Shown: positions 1 to 7,345, counted from the stretch's first letter. The stretch: DNA of 25,430 bases from Lachnospiraceae bacterium UBA3866 (GCA_002392345.1 DGGU01000016.1:1-25430); one strand, 5' to 3'. Notes: a model not told the origin generated them from the letters alone. Made by a program: numbers and translations.

Positions 1-345
1 TGGATATACCTTATCTTTGCCATAGTAATCTCTCACAGCGACATAAGATTCAAGCGTTCCTATCATAAGATAATTATGCTCATCAACTATACTTCCATCG
101 TCAATCGTTGCATAAATCCATGGTCCAAATATAGTATCATACACTCTTTTTTCTATTACTTTAGACGCATTATCTTCAATGTATCTCTCATCAACAAAAT
201 GATATTCGTGGCCTTCCATCTCACCATCTCTTTTTGGACGAGTGGTGTATATAGGAATAATCCTCAAATCAAGTTTTGCATCAAGAAGCCTCTTATATAA
301 AGTATCTTTGCCAGATGCTGATTTTCCCATTATATAGTATATCAT
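1..345 (-). CDS. Guanylate kinase-like P-loop kinase, 3' part cut off by the window edge
   Basis: About 115 codons are visible and no stop is reached before the edge. Translating the minus strand from the ATG at 345 gives MIYYIMGKSASGKDTLYKRL. This contains a P-loop (G7-K-S-A-S-G-K-D-T15) and then YTTRPKRDGEMEGHEYHFVDE split over residues 34-53. The TTRP...R.GE..G..YHFV pattern is the GMP-binding signature of guanylate kinases, which phosphorylate GMP to GDP. The P-loop has Asp after the Lys, as I recall for a guanylate-kinase-like clade in clostridia, so this may be a paralog rather than the essential Gmk. Its ATG overlaps the stop of the upstream gene by one base (TAATG), which implies translational coupling. 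Family assignment is strong; exact substrate is inferred. Confidence 0.82.
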   Translation of the reverse strand, partial: MIYYIMGKSASGKDTLYKRLLDAKLDLRIIPIYTTRPKRDGEMEGHEYHFVDERYIEDNASKVIEKRVYDTIFGPWIYATIDDGSIVDEHNYLMIGTLESYVAVRDYYGKDKVYP

Positions 346-1472
346 TATTGTGGTGCCTCTATCTCAACTACTTGTGGCGCCTTTTGATCACTTGTATCTG
401 CTTCTTTTACACCACCTATCACAGGAACTACTTGTCCTATTGTCTCGCTATTACTTATTGTGGTTTCTTTCTCGGCTATAGGAAGATTAGATAAATCCGC
501 TGTCGATTCTGTCTCTATCACAAAATCAGGAGTAGGAAGGGCACTAACATCAACCGCCAAAGTCTCTCCCTTCTCATTAACTATATCATATTCAGATGGC
601 GTAGCAAGTTTCATAACTATATCACCATTTTCATTTAACTCTTCATAATCTGGAAGTTTTAATTCTATGTCTTTCCAACTATGAACCTTCATAACATTAT
701 CGCCATCAGAATAATATATGACATCATCAGATAACACTATATAACCTGTGACTCCTACACCTGTTGACTCTTTATGTATGGCACCTGGTCTCATCCTATA
801 AAGTCTCCCTGACACACCATCCCCTCCACCAACTGCAAGATAATAGATGTCGCTCCTAAATATCTTAATCATATTGGGGCTTGCATATTGCTTATCTGCT
901 TCTGTACCAAGATAATCAGTCTCATCTCCATTGATGAGAGAATATTTTATAGGATAGAAATTACCCGTCTTTTCAGAATCTTCAAGCCATACAAGGTATT
1001 CTGCAGATCGAACGCTACTAAAAAGGTCATCGTCCGATCTATATACATAAGATGTATCTCTTGTTATATTTTTTAGTTTACCATTTTCAAAATGATATAC
1101 TTGACCTTCATTTTTAAGTTCTCCATTTAAGCCATACCCTGCAGTGTCAAAGTAGAATAGCTCTCCATTTTTCTCTATCCACTCTTCCCTCGCAAATGAC
1201 TTATCCTCTTTTCTAAATCTAAGGCCCTTGTCATCAGTAATAAAAAGTGAACTTCCTGAGTTAGTGTCAGTTGTGATGCTGATACTGTCATGAGTTTCAG
1301 GCTGAAGGCTTATCTTCTCTAAAATCTTAATATCCATCACCTTCCTAACCACTACATATATAGCGGCTATTGACACTACTATAACGAAAAACGACACTAA
1401 AATCCTAGCAATGAGTATCCCATCACCTGGACGATTAGTGCGCCTACTATATTCTTCTTTATATCTATTCAT
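345..1472 (-). CDS. Membrane-anchored extracellular protein of unknown function
   Basis: 375 residues. A basic N-terminus is followed by one hydrophobic segment (about residues 19-42), so the protein is probably a type II membrane protein with the C-terminal 330 residues outside the cell. Residues 96-134 contain W-x4-G-x-L-F-Y-F-D-x2-G-Y and a second Y-H-F-x-N-G unit, which resemble choline- or wall-binding repeats. A middle part with YYLAVGGGDGVSGRLYRM and IYYSDGDNVMKV resembles beta-propeller-like DUF5050 repeats of clostridial surface proteins, though I assign no family. The last 60 residues are acidic and Thr/Pro-rich, probably disordered. It is the first gene of a two-gene unit with the guanylate-kinase-like gene. 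No strong Shine-Dalgarno precedes the ATG, and a TATAAT lies 15 bp upstream. Confidence 0.75.
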   Translation of the reverse strand: MNRYKEEYSRRTNRPGDGILIARILVSFFVIVVSIAAIYVVVRKVMDIKILEKISLQPETHDSISITTDTNSGSSLFITDDKGLRFRKEDKSFAREEWIEKNGELFYFDTAGYGLNGELKNEGQVYHFENGKLKNITRDTSYVYRSDDDLFSSVRSAEYLVWLEDSEKTGNFYPIKYSLINGDETDYLGTEADKQYASPNMIKIFRSDIYYLAVGGGDGVSGRLYRMRPGAIHKESTGVGVTGYIVLSDDVIYYSDGDNVMKVHSWKDIELKLPDYEELNENGDIVMKLATPSEYDIVNEKGETLAVDVSALPTPDFVIETESTADLSNLPIAEKETTISNSETIGQVVPVIGGVKEADTSDQKAPQVVEIEAPQ

Positions 1473-1486
1473 ACGCTCAACTATTT

Positions 1487-1492
1487 ATTATA
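1487..1492 (-). promoter_or_regulatory. -10 box (TATAAT) of the membrane-protein gene
   Basis: A perfect TATAAT on the minus strand lies 14 nt before the ATG at 1472, giving a predicted leader of only about 8 nt without a clear Shine-Dalgarno. No good -35 hexamer is visible at 16-18 bp. It shares the 64-bp divergent gap with the tmcAL promoter. Confidence 0.45.
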
Positions 1493-1500
1493 ACACAAAA

Positions 1501-1530
1501 TTAGCAAAAATTACATATATTTAGTATAAT
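1501..1530 (+). promoter_or_regulatory. Promoter of tmcAL, apparently leaderless
   Basis: TTAGCA at 1501-1506, an 18-bp spacer and a perfect TATAAT at 1525-1530. Only six bases (ATAGGT) separate the -10 box from the ATG at 1537, so the expected transcription start falls on or next to the start codon. No Shine-Dalgarno could fit. Confidence 0.6.
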
Positions 1531-1536
1531 ATAGGT

Positions 1537-2787
1537 ATGTTAAGCATAAATGGTGAAAAAAAGAAAGTTGCAGGGATTATAGTAGAGTGCAACCCTTTCC
1601 ACAAAGGGCATATAAGACTTATAAAAGAGTGCAGAAAACATGCTGACATAATCGTAGCAGTTATGTCAGGAAACTTTGTGCAAAGAGGCGAACCTGCTGT
1701 ATATGATAAAGAAAAAAGAACTAGAGATCTTATATCGCACGGAGTCGACCTTGTTATAGAATTACCACTTTATGCGAGTCTCTCTTCTGCAAGATATTTT
1801 GCGGACTCTGCAGTAAGGATACTTGATGAGCTTAAGTTCATCGACTATCTTGTTTTTGGGTCTAAGATTGCTGATATAGATAGATTAAGCGAGCTCGCAG
1901 TGCACCCCAAGGGCACTTTGTCGCTGCGCTCGGGCGCTCACCCTACGAGTGAGGGCTCATACATCGCCCCTACGAGTGATTGTGCTTGCTTCGCTACTAC
2001 AAGTGATTTTAACAGAATTGTAAAAAGGAGTTTGAGGGAAGGGAAGTCATATGCGAAGGCTATGGGTCTAGCCTATGGTACTGACCTCTCTCCAAATGAC
2101 ATACTTGCAGTTGAATATCTAAAATCACTTAATGAATTAAAAAGCAAGATAAGACCTATTGCTATAGAAAGGAAGGACGACCTACCTACTGCATCAGAAC
2201 TTCGCTTAAAGATGAAAAATAAAATTACTTGTGATGATTTTTCTTCTATATTGAATTACAAACTTCTATATGCCAAAACTACAGCCTGTGATAAGAAAGA
2301 TAATATTCTTGATGACATATATCTTATGACCACTGATATGAGAAATGCTATACTTAAAACCTCTGATATAGATATGAGTTTTGAAGAACGGGCAAGATCG
2401 CTTAATACTAAGAATAGGACACTCGCAAATATAAAGAGACTTTTTTTCAATATAATTTTTGATATAAAAAAAGATGACATGAAAAACAGCGGGCTCGCAG
2501 TGGAAAACAGTCCACTGGACTGTTTTCCCCCTACAAAAACTAAAGAAAATAGTAGAGTAAAAAACATTAGTTATATACATATATTGGGCGTTAATGAAAA
2601 TGGTAAGTCCTTACTCAAATATATAAAAATACCTTTTCTCATGAGTTTTGCTCCTGCATCATATAGGGCTTTTATAGAAAAATATAAAAATAACCCTGCC
2701 GTCAAAAAAAATAAGAGCGGTGGTTTCACACTCGCTCCTATTATTAATAAGACAATCTTTGCTGACAAATTATTGAGGCAGATCTAA
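1537..2787 (+). CDS. tmcAL: tRNA(Met) cytidine acetate ligase TmcAL (YlbM family), with two in-frame repeat insertions
   Basis: 416 residues. TmcAL makes N4-acetylcytidine at the wobble position of elongator tRNA(Met) from acetate and ATP. Family marks are GIIVECNPFHKGH at residues 13-25 with the nucleotidyltransferase HxGH (H22-H25), VAVMSGNFVQRGEPAV, and ELPLYASLSSARYFADSAV. The usual start is close to the GII motif; here nine extra residues precede it and no other in-frame start exists. Two segments look foreign: residues 119-157, encoded by degenerate tandem repeats, and residues 319-333 (GLAVENSPLDCFPPT), encoded by a perfect long repeat. Both interrupt the loops between conserved blocks. 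It is the only plus-strand gene in the window and ends directly against groEL. Confidence 0.93.
   Translation: MLSINGEKKKVAGIIVECNPFHKGHIRLIKECRKHADIIVAVMSGNFVQRGEPAVYDKEKRTRDLISHGVDLVIELPLYASLSSARYFADSAVRILDELKFIDYLVFGSKIADIDRLSELAVHPKGTLSLRSGAHPTSEGSYIAPTSDCACFATTSDFNRIVKRSLREGKSYAKAMGLAYGTDLSPNDILAVEYLKSLNELKSKIRPIAIERKDDLPTASELRLKMKNKITCDDFSSILNYKLLYAKTTACDKKDNILDDIYLMTTDMRNAILKTSDIDMSFEERARSLNTKNRTLANIKRLFFNIIFDIKKDDMKNSGLAVENSPLDCFPPTKTKENSRVKNISYIHILGVNENGKSLLKYIKIPFLMSFAPASYRAFIEKYKNNPAVKKNKSGGFTLAPIINKTIFADKLLRQI
1891..2005 (-). repeat. Degenerate tandem copies of the palindromic repeat inside tmcAL
   Basis: Two or more diverged units. One opens with CTCGCAGTG and closes with CACCCTACGAGTGA; the next opens GGGCTCAT and closes ATCGCCCCTACGAGTGA, followed by a worn copy of the second hairpin (GCTTGCTTCGCTAC). 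Read in the tmcAL frame it adds about 39 residues (119-157) between VFGSKIADIDRL and the DFNRIVKRSLREGKSYAKA block. The orientation matches all other copies although this gene is on the opposite strand. Boundaries are approximate. Confidence 0.7.
2491..2534 (-). repeat. Long-form palindromic repeat inside tmcAL
   Basis: GGGCTCGCAGT, then arm GGAAAACAGTCCA, one base, arm TGGACTGTTTTCC, then CCCTAC. Both arms are perfect. In the plus frame it encodes GLAVENSPLDCFPPT, residues 319-333 of TmcAL, placed in a loop before the conserved SYIHILG segment. Confidence 0.95.
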
Positions 2788-4419
2788 TTACATCATTCCG
2801 CCCATGCCACCCATGCCGCCACCTGCTGGCATAGGAGGAGTTGGTTCTTTGATATCAGCTACTACTGATTCTGTAGTAAGAAGTGATGCAGCTATAGATG
2901 ATGCATTTTGTATAGCAGATCTAGTAACCTTAGCTGGATCAATGATTCCTGATTTTACCATATCTACATATTCTTCTTTATAAGCATCAAATCCTACTCC
3001 ATCTTTCTCATGCTTTACTTTCTCTACAACTACAGATCCATCATAACCTGAATTAGTTGCTATAGTGTAAAGTGGTGCTGTAAGAGCCTTAAGTACGACC
3101 TTAGCACCAGTCTTCTCATCACCTTCAAGTGATGCTACAAGCTTCTCCACTTCTGGTATAGCGTGGATATAAGCTGAACCACCACCTGCTACTATACCTT
3201 CTTCTACTGCTGCACGAGTACTATTTAAAGCATCTTCCATACGGAGTTTTGCTTCTTTCATCTCAGTCTCAGTTGTTGCGCCAACTTTGATGACTGCAAC
3301 TCCACCAGCGAGTTTTGCAAGACGCTCTTGAAGCTTCTCTTTATCAAAATCTGATGTAGTAGTAGAGATCTGAGCTCTGATCTGTCCTACTCTATCTTTA
3401 ATCATCTGCTTATCGCCAAGACCATCAACGATTATCGTATCGTCTTTAGTGATCTTAACTGATTTTGACTTACCGCAATCAGCCATAGTTGCTTTCTTAA
3501 GTTCAAGGCCAAGTTCTTCACTTATTACCTTTCCGCCAGTAAGAATTGCTATATCTTGAAGCATCTCTTTTCTTCTATCGCCGTAGCCTGGTGCCTTAAC
3601 TGCACATACATTGAATGTGCCACGAAGTTTATTGACTATAAGTGTAGTAAGTGCTTCACCCTCTATATCTTCTGCAATGATAAGGAGTTTAGATCCTGAT
3701 TTTACTACTTCTTCAAGAAGTGGTAAGATATCTTGGATATTAGATATCTTCTTGTCTGTGATGAAGATATATGGGTCTTCAAGATTACATTCCATCTTCT
3801 CCATATCTGTGCACATATATGGGCTTAGGTAACCTCTATCAAACTTCATACCTTCAACAAGGTCAAGTTCTGTCTTCATAGTCTTAGATTCTTCTATAGT
3901 GATGACGCCATCTTTAGATACCTTCTCCATAGCATCAGCAACCATAGTTCCAACTTCCTCGTCTCCTGAAGAGATGGCTGCTACTTTTGCTATCTGATCT
4001 TTGCCACCAACAGGTGTTGATTGCTTCTTTATAGACTCAACAACTGTGTCGACAGCCTTCTTTATCCCCTTTCTTAAGATAATTGGGTTTGCACCTGCTG
4101 CAAGATTCTTAAATCCTTCATCAATAAGTGCACCTGCAAGAACTGTAGCTGTAGTAGTTCCATCACCTGCTACATCATTTGTCTTGCTTGCAACTTCTTT
4201 AACAAGTTGAGCACCCATATTTTCAAATTCATCTTTTAACTCTATCTCTTTAGCTATAGTTACACCATCATTGATGATCTGTGGTGCACCATATGATTTA
4301 TCTATAACAACGTTTCTTCCCTTTGGTCCAAGTGTTATAGATACTGCTTTTACAACTTGGTCAACGCCTTTCTTTAAGGCCTCTCTGGCTTCTACGCCAT
4401 ATTTTAATTCCTTTGCCAT
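2788..4419 (-). CDS. groL: Chaperonin GroEL (Hsp60)
   Basis: 543 residues, the normal family length. GroEL forms the double-ring ATP-dependent folding chamber with GroES in the cytoplasm. Visible marks are MAKELKYGVEAREALKKGVD at the N-terminus, the nucleotide-binding segment GPKGRNVVIDKSYGAPQIIN and AGDGTTTATVLAGAL with the catalytic Asp region, and the hallmark C-terminal GGM tail (AGGGMGGMGGMM). The start has an AAGGAGG Shine-Dalgarno 9 nt upstream. It is second in the groES-groEL operon. The 111-bp gap to groES holds a long-form palindromic repeat whose end touches the Shine-Dalgarno. Its stop codon abuts the tmcAL stop with no base between. Confidence 0.99.
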   Translation of the reverse strand: MAKELKYGVEAREALKKGVDQVVKAVSITLGPKGRNVVIDKSYGAPQIINDGVTIAKEIELKDEFENMGAQLVKEVASKTNDVAGDGTTTATVLAGALIDEGFKNLAAGANPIILRKGIKKAVDTVVESIKKQSTPVGGKDQIAKVAAISSGDEEVGTMVADAMEKVSKDGVITIEESKTMKTELDLVEGMKFDRGYLSPYMCTDMEKMECNLEDPYIFITDKKISNIQDILPLLEEVVKSGSKLLIIAEDIEGEALTTLIVNKLRGTFNVCAVKAPGYGDRRKEMLQDIAILTGGKVISEELGLELKKATMADCGKSKSVKITKDDTIIVDGLGDKQMIKDRVGQIRAQISTTTSDFDKEKLQERLAKLAGGVAVIKVGATTETEMKEAKLRMEDALNSTRAAVEEGIVAGGGSAYIHAIPEVEKLVASLEGDEKTGAKVVLKALTAPLYTIATNSGYDGSVVVEKVKHEKDGVGFDAYKEEYVDMVKSGIIDPAKVTRSAIQNASSIAASLLTTESVVADIKEPTPPMPAGGGMGGMGGMM

Positions 4420-4436
4420 AACTTTTTACCTCCTTC

Positions 4437-4495
4437 GGGTTCGCAGTGGAAAACAATCCACCGGACTATTTTCCCCCTACAATGTGCTTTCGCAC
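4437..4495 (-). repeat. Long-form palindromic repeat in the groES-groEL gap
   Basis: Core at 4437-4480 with arms GGAAAACAATCCA and CGGACTATTTTCC (plus strand). The two substitutions inside the paired stem, relative to the consensus, become G-U pairs in the minus-strand transcript. A second small hairpin, GTGC/GCAC with a TTTC loop, follows at 4484-4495, corresponding to the GTGGC-TTC-GCCAC tail of other copies. On the transcript it lies just 5' of the groEL Shine-Dalgarno (CCCGAAGGAGG). Confidence 0.93.
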
Positions 4496-4530
4496 TTTCG
4501 ACACCTTATACTTATTTTTTTCATTTACAG

Positions 4531-4815
4531 CTATTCTACAATAGCTAATATATCACTTTGTTTTAAGATGACATATTTTACTTTATCTATCTCAACTTCT
4601 GAGCCAGAATATTTGCTATAGATAACATCCTGTCCTACTTTAACTTCCATCTTAACTTCATTGCCATCTACCATGCCGCCAGGTCCTACTGCTACTACCT
4701 TTCCCTGCATTGGCATCTCTTTATCGTTTCCTGGTAAAACTATACCAGATGCTGTTTTCTCTTCTTGCTTTTTTTGCTCAAGTACAACTTTGTCAAATAA
4801 TGGTTTTAATTTCAT
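4531..4815 (-). CDS. groS: Co-chaperonin GroES (Hsp10)
   Basis: 94 residues, standard length. GroES caps the GroEL ring and releases folded substrate. It begins MKLKPLFDKVVLEQKKQEEKT, followed by the mobile loop (TASGIVLPGND), the conserved GKVVAVGPGG turn and the KVGQDVIYSKYSGSEVEIDK region with the final ILKQSDILAIVE. A strong AAGGAGGA Shine-Dalgarno (plus-strand positions 4824-4831) decides the start. It is first in the groES-groEL operon behind a consensus promoter and CIRCE operator. A short remnant of the palindromic repeat lies just upstream of its ribosome-binding site. Confidence 0.98.
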   Translation of the reverse strand: MKLKPLFDKVVLEQKKQEEKTASGIVLPGNDKEMPMQGKVVAVGPGGMVDGNEVKMEVKVGQDVIYSKYSGSEVEIDKVKYVILKQSDILAIVE

Positions 4816-4832
4816 ATATTTTATCCTCCTTC

Positions 4833-4844
4833 GGGCGCCCCTAT
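4833..4844 (-). repeat. Probable short remnant of the palindromic repeat before groES
   Basis: GGGCGCCCCTAT on the plus strand retains only the outer ends of the short form (GGGC ... GCCCCTA). On the transcript it reads up to CCCGA and then the groES AAGGAGG, the same junction seen before groEL. It is too short to be certain. Confidence 0.4.
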
Positions 4845-4851
4845 ATTAGTT

Positions 4852-4885
4852 TAAAATAAAATGCCCTATCAACTACATAGGGCAT
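4852..4885 (-). terminator. Intrinsic terminator of the EF-G-like gene, overlapping the groESL start site
   Basis: On the minus strand, ATGCCCTAT (4885-4877), a 7-nt loop and ATAGGGCAT (4869-4861) form a perfect 9-bp stem followed by TTTTATTTT. The 5' arm overlaps the -10 box of the groESL promoter by two bases and reaches the predicted transcription start near 4877. Transcripts coming from the EF-G-like gene can fold it, while transcripts starting at the groESL promoter lack most of the 5' arm. Confidence 0.75.
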
Positions 4886-4912
4886 TATAACATAGTTTGT
4901 TAGCAATGTCAA
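4884..4912 (-). promoter_or_regulatory. Consensus sigma-A promoter of groESL
   Basis: TTGACA (plus positions 4912-4907), exactly 17 bp, then TATAAT (4889-4884). Both hexamers are perfect. The -35 region lies inside the CIRCE operator, so HrcA binding would block polymerase. Confidence 0.93.
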
Positions 4913-4926
4913 GTGCTGAGTGCTAA
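4900..4926. promoter_or_regulatory. CIRCE operator (HrcA binding site)
   Basis: TTAGCAATG, a 9-bp spacer and GAGTGCTAA. The CIRCE consensus is TTAGCACTC-N9-GAGTGCTAA; the right arm is perfect and the left arm matches 6 of 9. HrcA repressor binding here is established for groESL operons of Bacillota. hrcA itself is not in the window. Confidence 0.92.
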
Positions 4927-4951
4927 TTATAAAAACCTGTATTTTCTTTCT

Positions 4952-7042
4952 TTATTCGTCCTTTTCAGCTTCTCTGAGGGCTTTTGCCTTTTCTACTTCC
5001 TTGTCACAGATGTCTTTTGGAGCTTCTTCATAACGGGCAAACTCATATGAGAATGTGCCTGTACCACCAGTCATAGAGCTTAAGGTGGTGATGTAATCAT
5101 ATATCTCCATCTGTGGAACTTCCGCTTCAACTTGAGTCTTTTTATCAGCAGTAGGGTTCATACCAAGAACTCTGCCTCTACGTTTTGTGAGATCGCCTAT
5201 AACATCACCTGTATACTTATCATCAACTATAACTCTCATAGTAACTATAGGCTCAAGTAGACATGGACTTGCTTTCATAAATCCATCTTTGAATGCACCA
5301 ATAGTAGCCATCTTAAATGCCATTTCAGATGAATCAACCTCATGATATGATCCATCATAAAGCACTGCTTTTATACCTACTACAGGATAACCAGCAAGTG
5401 GTCCTCTCTCGCAACATTCAACAAGGCCTTTCTCAACTGCAGGGAAATAGTTCTTAGGAACTGCTCCACCTACAACCTCTGTTCCGAAATCAAATGCATT
5501 ATCAAAATCATTAGATGGTGAGAATCTCATCTTGACATGACCATATTGACCATGACCACCTGATTGTTTTTTATGCTTATACTCTACATCAGAAGTTTTT
5601 CTTATAGTCTCTTTAAACGCAACTCTTGGTTCTTCTAAAACTATCTCAACTTTATATTCATTGAGAAGTCTACTTGCAACTACATCAAGTTGCATATTAC
5701 CTATACCATAAAGAAGCATCTGATGATTTGCTGTGTCATTTACTGACTTAAGAGTTAAATCTTCTTCGCAAAGTTTTGCAAGAGCCTGAGCAAGTTTATC
5801 TATCTCGCCTTTCTCTTTTGCACGATATGCTTTATATGTGTAAGGTTTTGAAATCTCAGTCTTAGCAAACATAACAGGGAGTGCTTTCGTTGCAAGTGAA
5901 TCACCAGTCTTTGTGTTTTGAAGTTTAGCAAGTGCTCCTATATCGCCTGCATGAAGTTCAAATACTTCCTGCGCCTTGTTGCCAGATAATACATATATCT
6001 TTCCAATCTTAAATTCTTCTTCTCTTGTTACATTGTATAAAGTGTCATCTGTTTTAAGAACGCCAGAGCATACTTTTATAAATGAGTATCTACCTATATA
6101 TGGGTCAACCATAGTCTTAAATACATATGCTGATTTTTGTTTTGAGAAATCATAGTTAAGACCAACAAGTTCATTAGTATTTTTGTTGATACCATTTAAT
6201 TCCTTCTGATCTGGTGAAGGGAAATATTTTATAATATCATCAAGAGTTGTATATATGCCATGAGCTGACATATTAGAACCCATACCAACAAGAACTATAG
6301 ATCCATTGCAGACATTATTTTTAAGAGCTGATCTTATCTCAAATTCTGAGAACTCTTCACCAGCAAAATACCTATTCATCATCTCTTCTGAAGTCTCTGC
6401 TACAGATTCTACGAGTTGAGCATGATACTGCTCAAGATACTCTTTATTATATTCTGGGACTTCGCATTCTACCGCTTCGTCACCTTGCCACTTATAAGCT
6501 TTTTTTGAGATAACATTGACATAGCCGACAAACTTCTCGTTCTCACGAATAGGGAGATTTACAGGGGCTACCTTCTTGCCAAATATTGCTACCGCATCTT
6601 CTACAACCTGTCTAAATGATGCATTATCATCATCCATATTGGTTACATGTATAAATCTTGGAAGCTTATATTTATCGCATATATCCCAAGCACGGCGAGT
6701 TCCAGCCTGTATGCCTGACTTGCCATTTACAACTATAACTGCTGCATCGGCTATACCAGCTGCTTCTTCAACCTCACCTATGAAATCAGAAAATCCTGGA
6801 GTATCTATAATATTGATCTTCCTACTATCCCACTCAAGCGGAATGATAGAAGTCTGACATGAGATTTTTCTCTTCTGCTCTTCCTTTCCGAAGTCTGATA
6901 TAGTGTTACCACTATCTATAGACCCCATCTTGTCTGTGATCTTAGCAATCTTAGCAATTGCCTCAACCATAGAAGTTTTTCCTGAACCACTATGCCCAAG
7001 TAAAACTACATTTCTAATTTTGTCCGTTGTGTAAACTTTCAT
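4952..7042 (-). CDS. EF-G-like translation GTPase (paralog of elongation factor G)
   Basis: 696 residues, close to EF-G length, with all EF-G domains recognisable down to the domain IV/V block (YDGSYHEVDSSEMAFKMA, LEPIVTMRV, KRRGRVLGM). The G1 loop is GHSGSGKT (16-23) rather than the GHVDAGKTT of canonical EF-G, and G3 is DTPG (80-83). The G4 motif is TNMD (134-137) where NKxD is usual. These traits fit the EF-G-like/EF-G2 clade widespread in clostridia, not the fusA of the str operon. A role in translocation, ribosome recycling or stress is not settled for this clade. TAGGAGGG precedes the ATG. A short-form repeat fills the 37-bp gap to the TSCPD gene upstream, and an intrinsic terminator follows. 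Confidence 0.88.
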   Translation of the reverse strand: MKVYTTDKIRNVVLLGHSGSGKTSMVEAIAKIAKITDKMGSIDSGNTISDFGKEEQKRKISCQTSIIPLEWDSRKINIIDTPGFSDFIGEVEEAAGIADAAVIVVNGKSGIQAGTRRAWDICDKYKLPRFIHVTNMDDDNASFRQVVEDAVAIFGKKVAPVNLPIRENEKFVGYVNVISKKAYKWQGDEAVECEVPEYNKEYLEQYHAQLVESVAETSEEMMNRYFAGEEFSEFEIRSALKNNVCNGSIVLVGMGSNMSAHGIYTTLDDIIKYFPSPDQKELNGINKNTNELVGLNYDFSKQKSAYVFKTMVDPYIGRYSFIKVCSGVLKTDDTLYNVTREEEFKIGKIYVLSGNKAQEVFELHAGDIGALAKLQNTKTGDSLATKALPVMFAKTEISKPYTYKAYRAKEKGEIDKLAQALAKLCEEDLTLKSVNDTANHQMLLYGIGNMQLDVVASRLLNEYKVEIVLEEPRVAFKETIRKTSDVEYKHKKQSGGHGQYGHVKMRFSPSNDFDNAFDFGTEVVGGAVPKNYFPAVEKGLVECCERGPLAGYPVVGIKAVLYDGSYHEVDSSEMAFKMATIGAFKDGFMKASPCLLEPIVTMRVIVDDKYTGDVIGDLTKRRGRVLGMNPTADKKTQVEAEVPQMEIYDYITTLSSMTGGTGTFSYEFARYEEAPKDICDKEVEKAKALREAEKDE

Positions 7043-7060
7043 AGATCCCTCCTAATATTC

Positions 7061-7084
7061 GGGCGATCATTGCTCGCCCCTACG
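7061..7084 (-). repeat. Short-form palindromic repeat, TSCPD/EF-G-like gap
   Basis: GGGCGATCATTGCTCGCCC followed by CTACG. This copy is an almost perfect palindrome (one mismatched pair), probably closer to the ancestral short form. Its TAG (7080-7082 on the minus strand) serves as the stop codon of the TSCPD gene. Confidence 0.9.
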
Positions 7085-7337
7085 AGTTTTCTTTTTCATA
7101 TGCTTCCCTAACTGCAAGTGCGAGTTGGTCAGCACAAGATGTATCTTTAAAACCGCAAGTATTACCTTTTAACTTCTTCTCTATCTCGTCGATAGTCATC
7201 CCATCTACAAGTTTAGAGATAGCTTTTAAGTTGCCGTTGCAACCACCACTAAATTTAATATTGGTAACTTTGTCACCTTCTATATCAAATGATATATTGT
7301 TAGGGCAGACACCCTTTGGTTTGTATGTGTAAGTCAT
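7080..7337 (-). CDS. TSCPD domain-containing protein
   Basis: 85 residues. It matches the small TSCPD family (TIGR03905-type) found in clostridia: GVCPNNISFDIEGDKVTNIKFSGGCNGN, then CGFKDTSCADQLA, with TSCAD in place of the namesake TSCPD. Four Cys (in VCP, GCNGN, TCG, TSC) are at the conserved positions and could bind a metal; a related domain is present at the C-terminus of some ribonucleotide reductases. The biochemical role is unknown. GGAGA precedes the ATG, and the proC stop TAG lies inside that ribosome-binding site, so the pair is coupled. The stop codon is supplied by the repeat that follows. Confidence 0.88.
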   Translation of the reverse strand: MTYTYKPKGVCPNNISFDIEGDKVTNIKFSGGCNGNLKAISKLVDGMTIDEIEKKLKGNTCGFKDTSCADQLALAVREAYEKENS

Positions 7338-7345
7338 ATATTCTC

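Noticed and set aside
2256..2580. Two minus-strand open frames of about 100 codons inside tmcAL
   Set aside because: They are antisense shadows of a well-conserved gene; no ribosome-binding site or recognisable protein.
4861..4885. Riboswitch or attenuator in the groES leader
   Set aside because: The stem's 5' arm begins in the -10 box, upstream of the transcription start, so the groES message cannot carry the full stem. A terminator for the upstream gene explains it.
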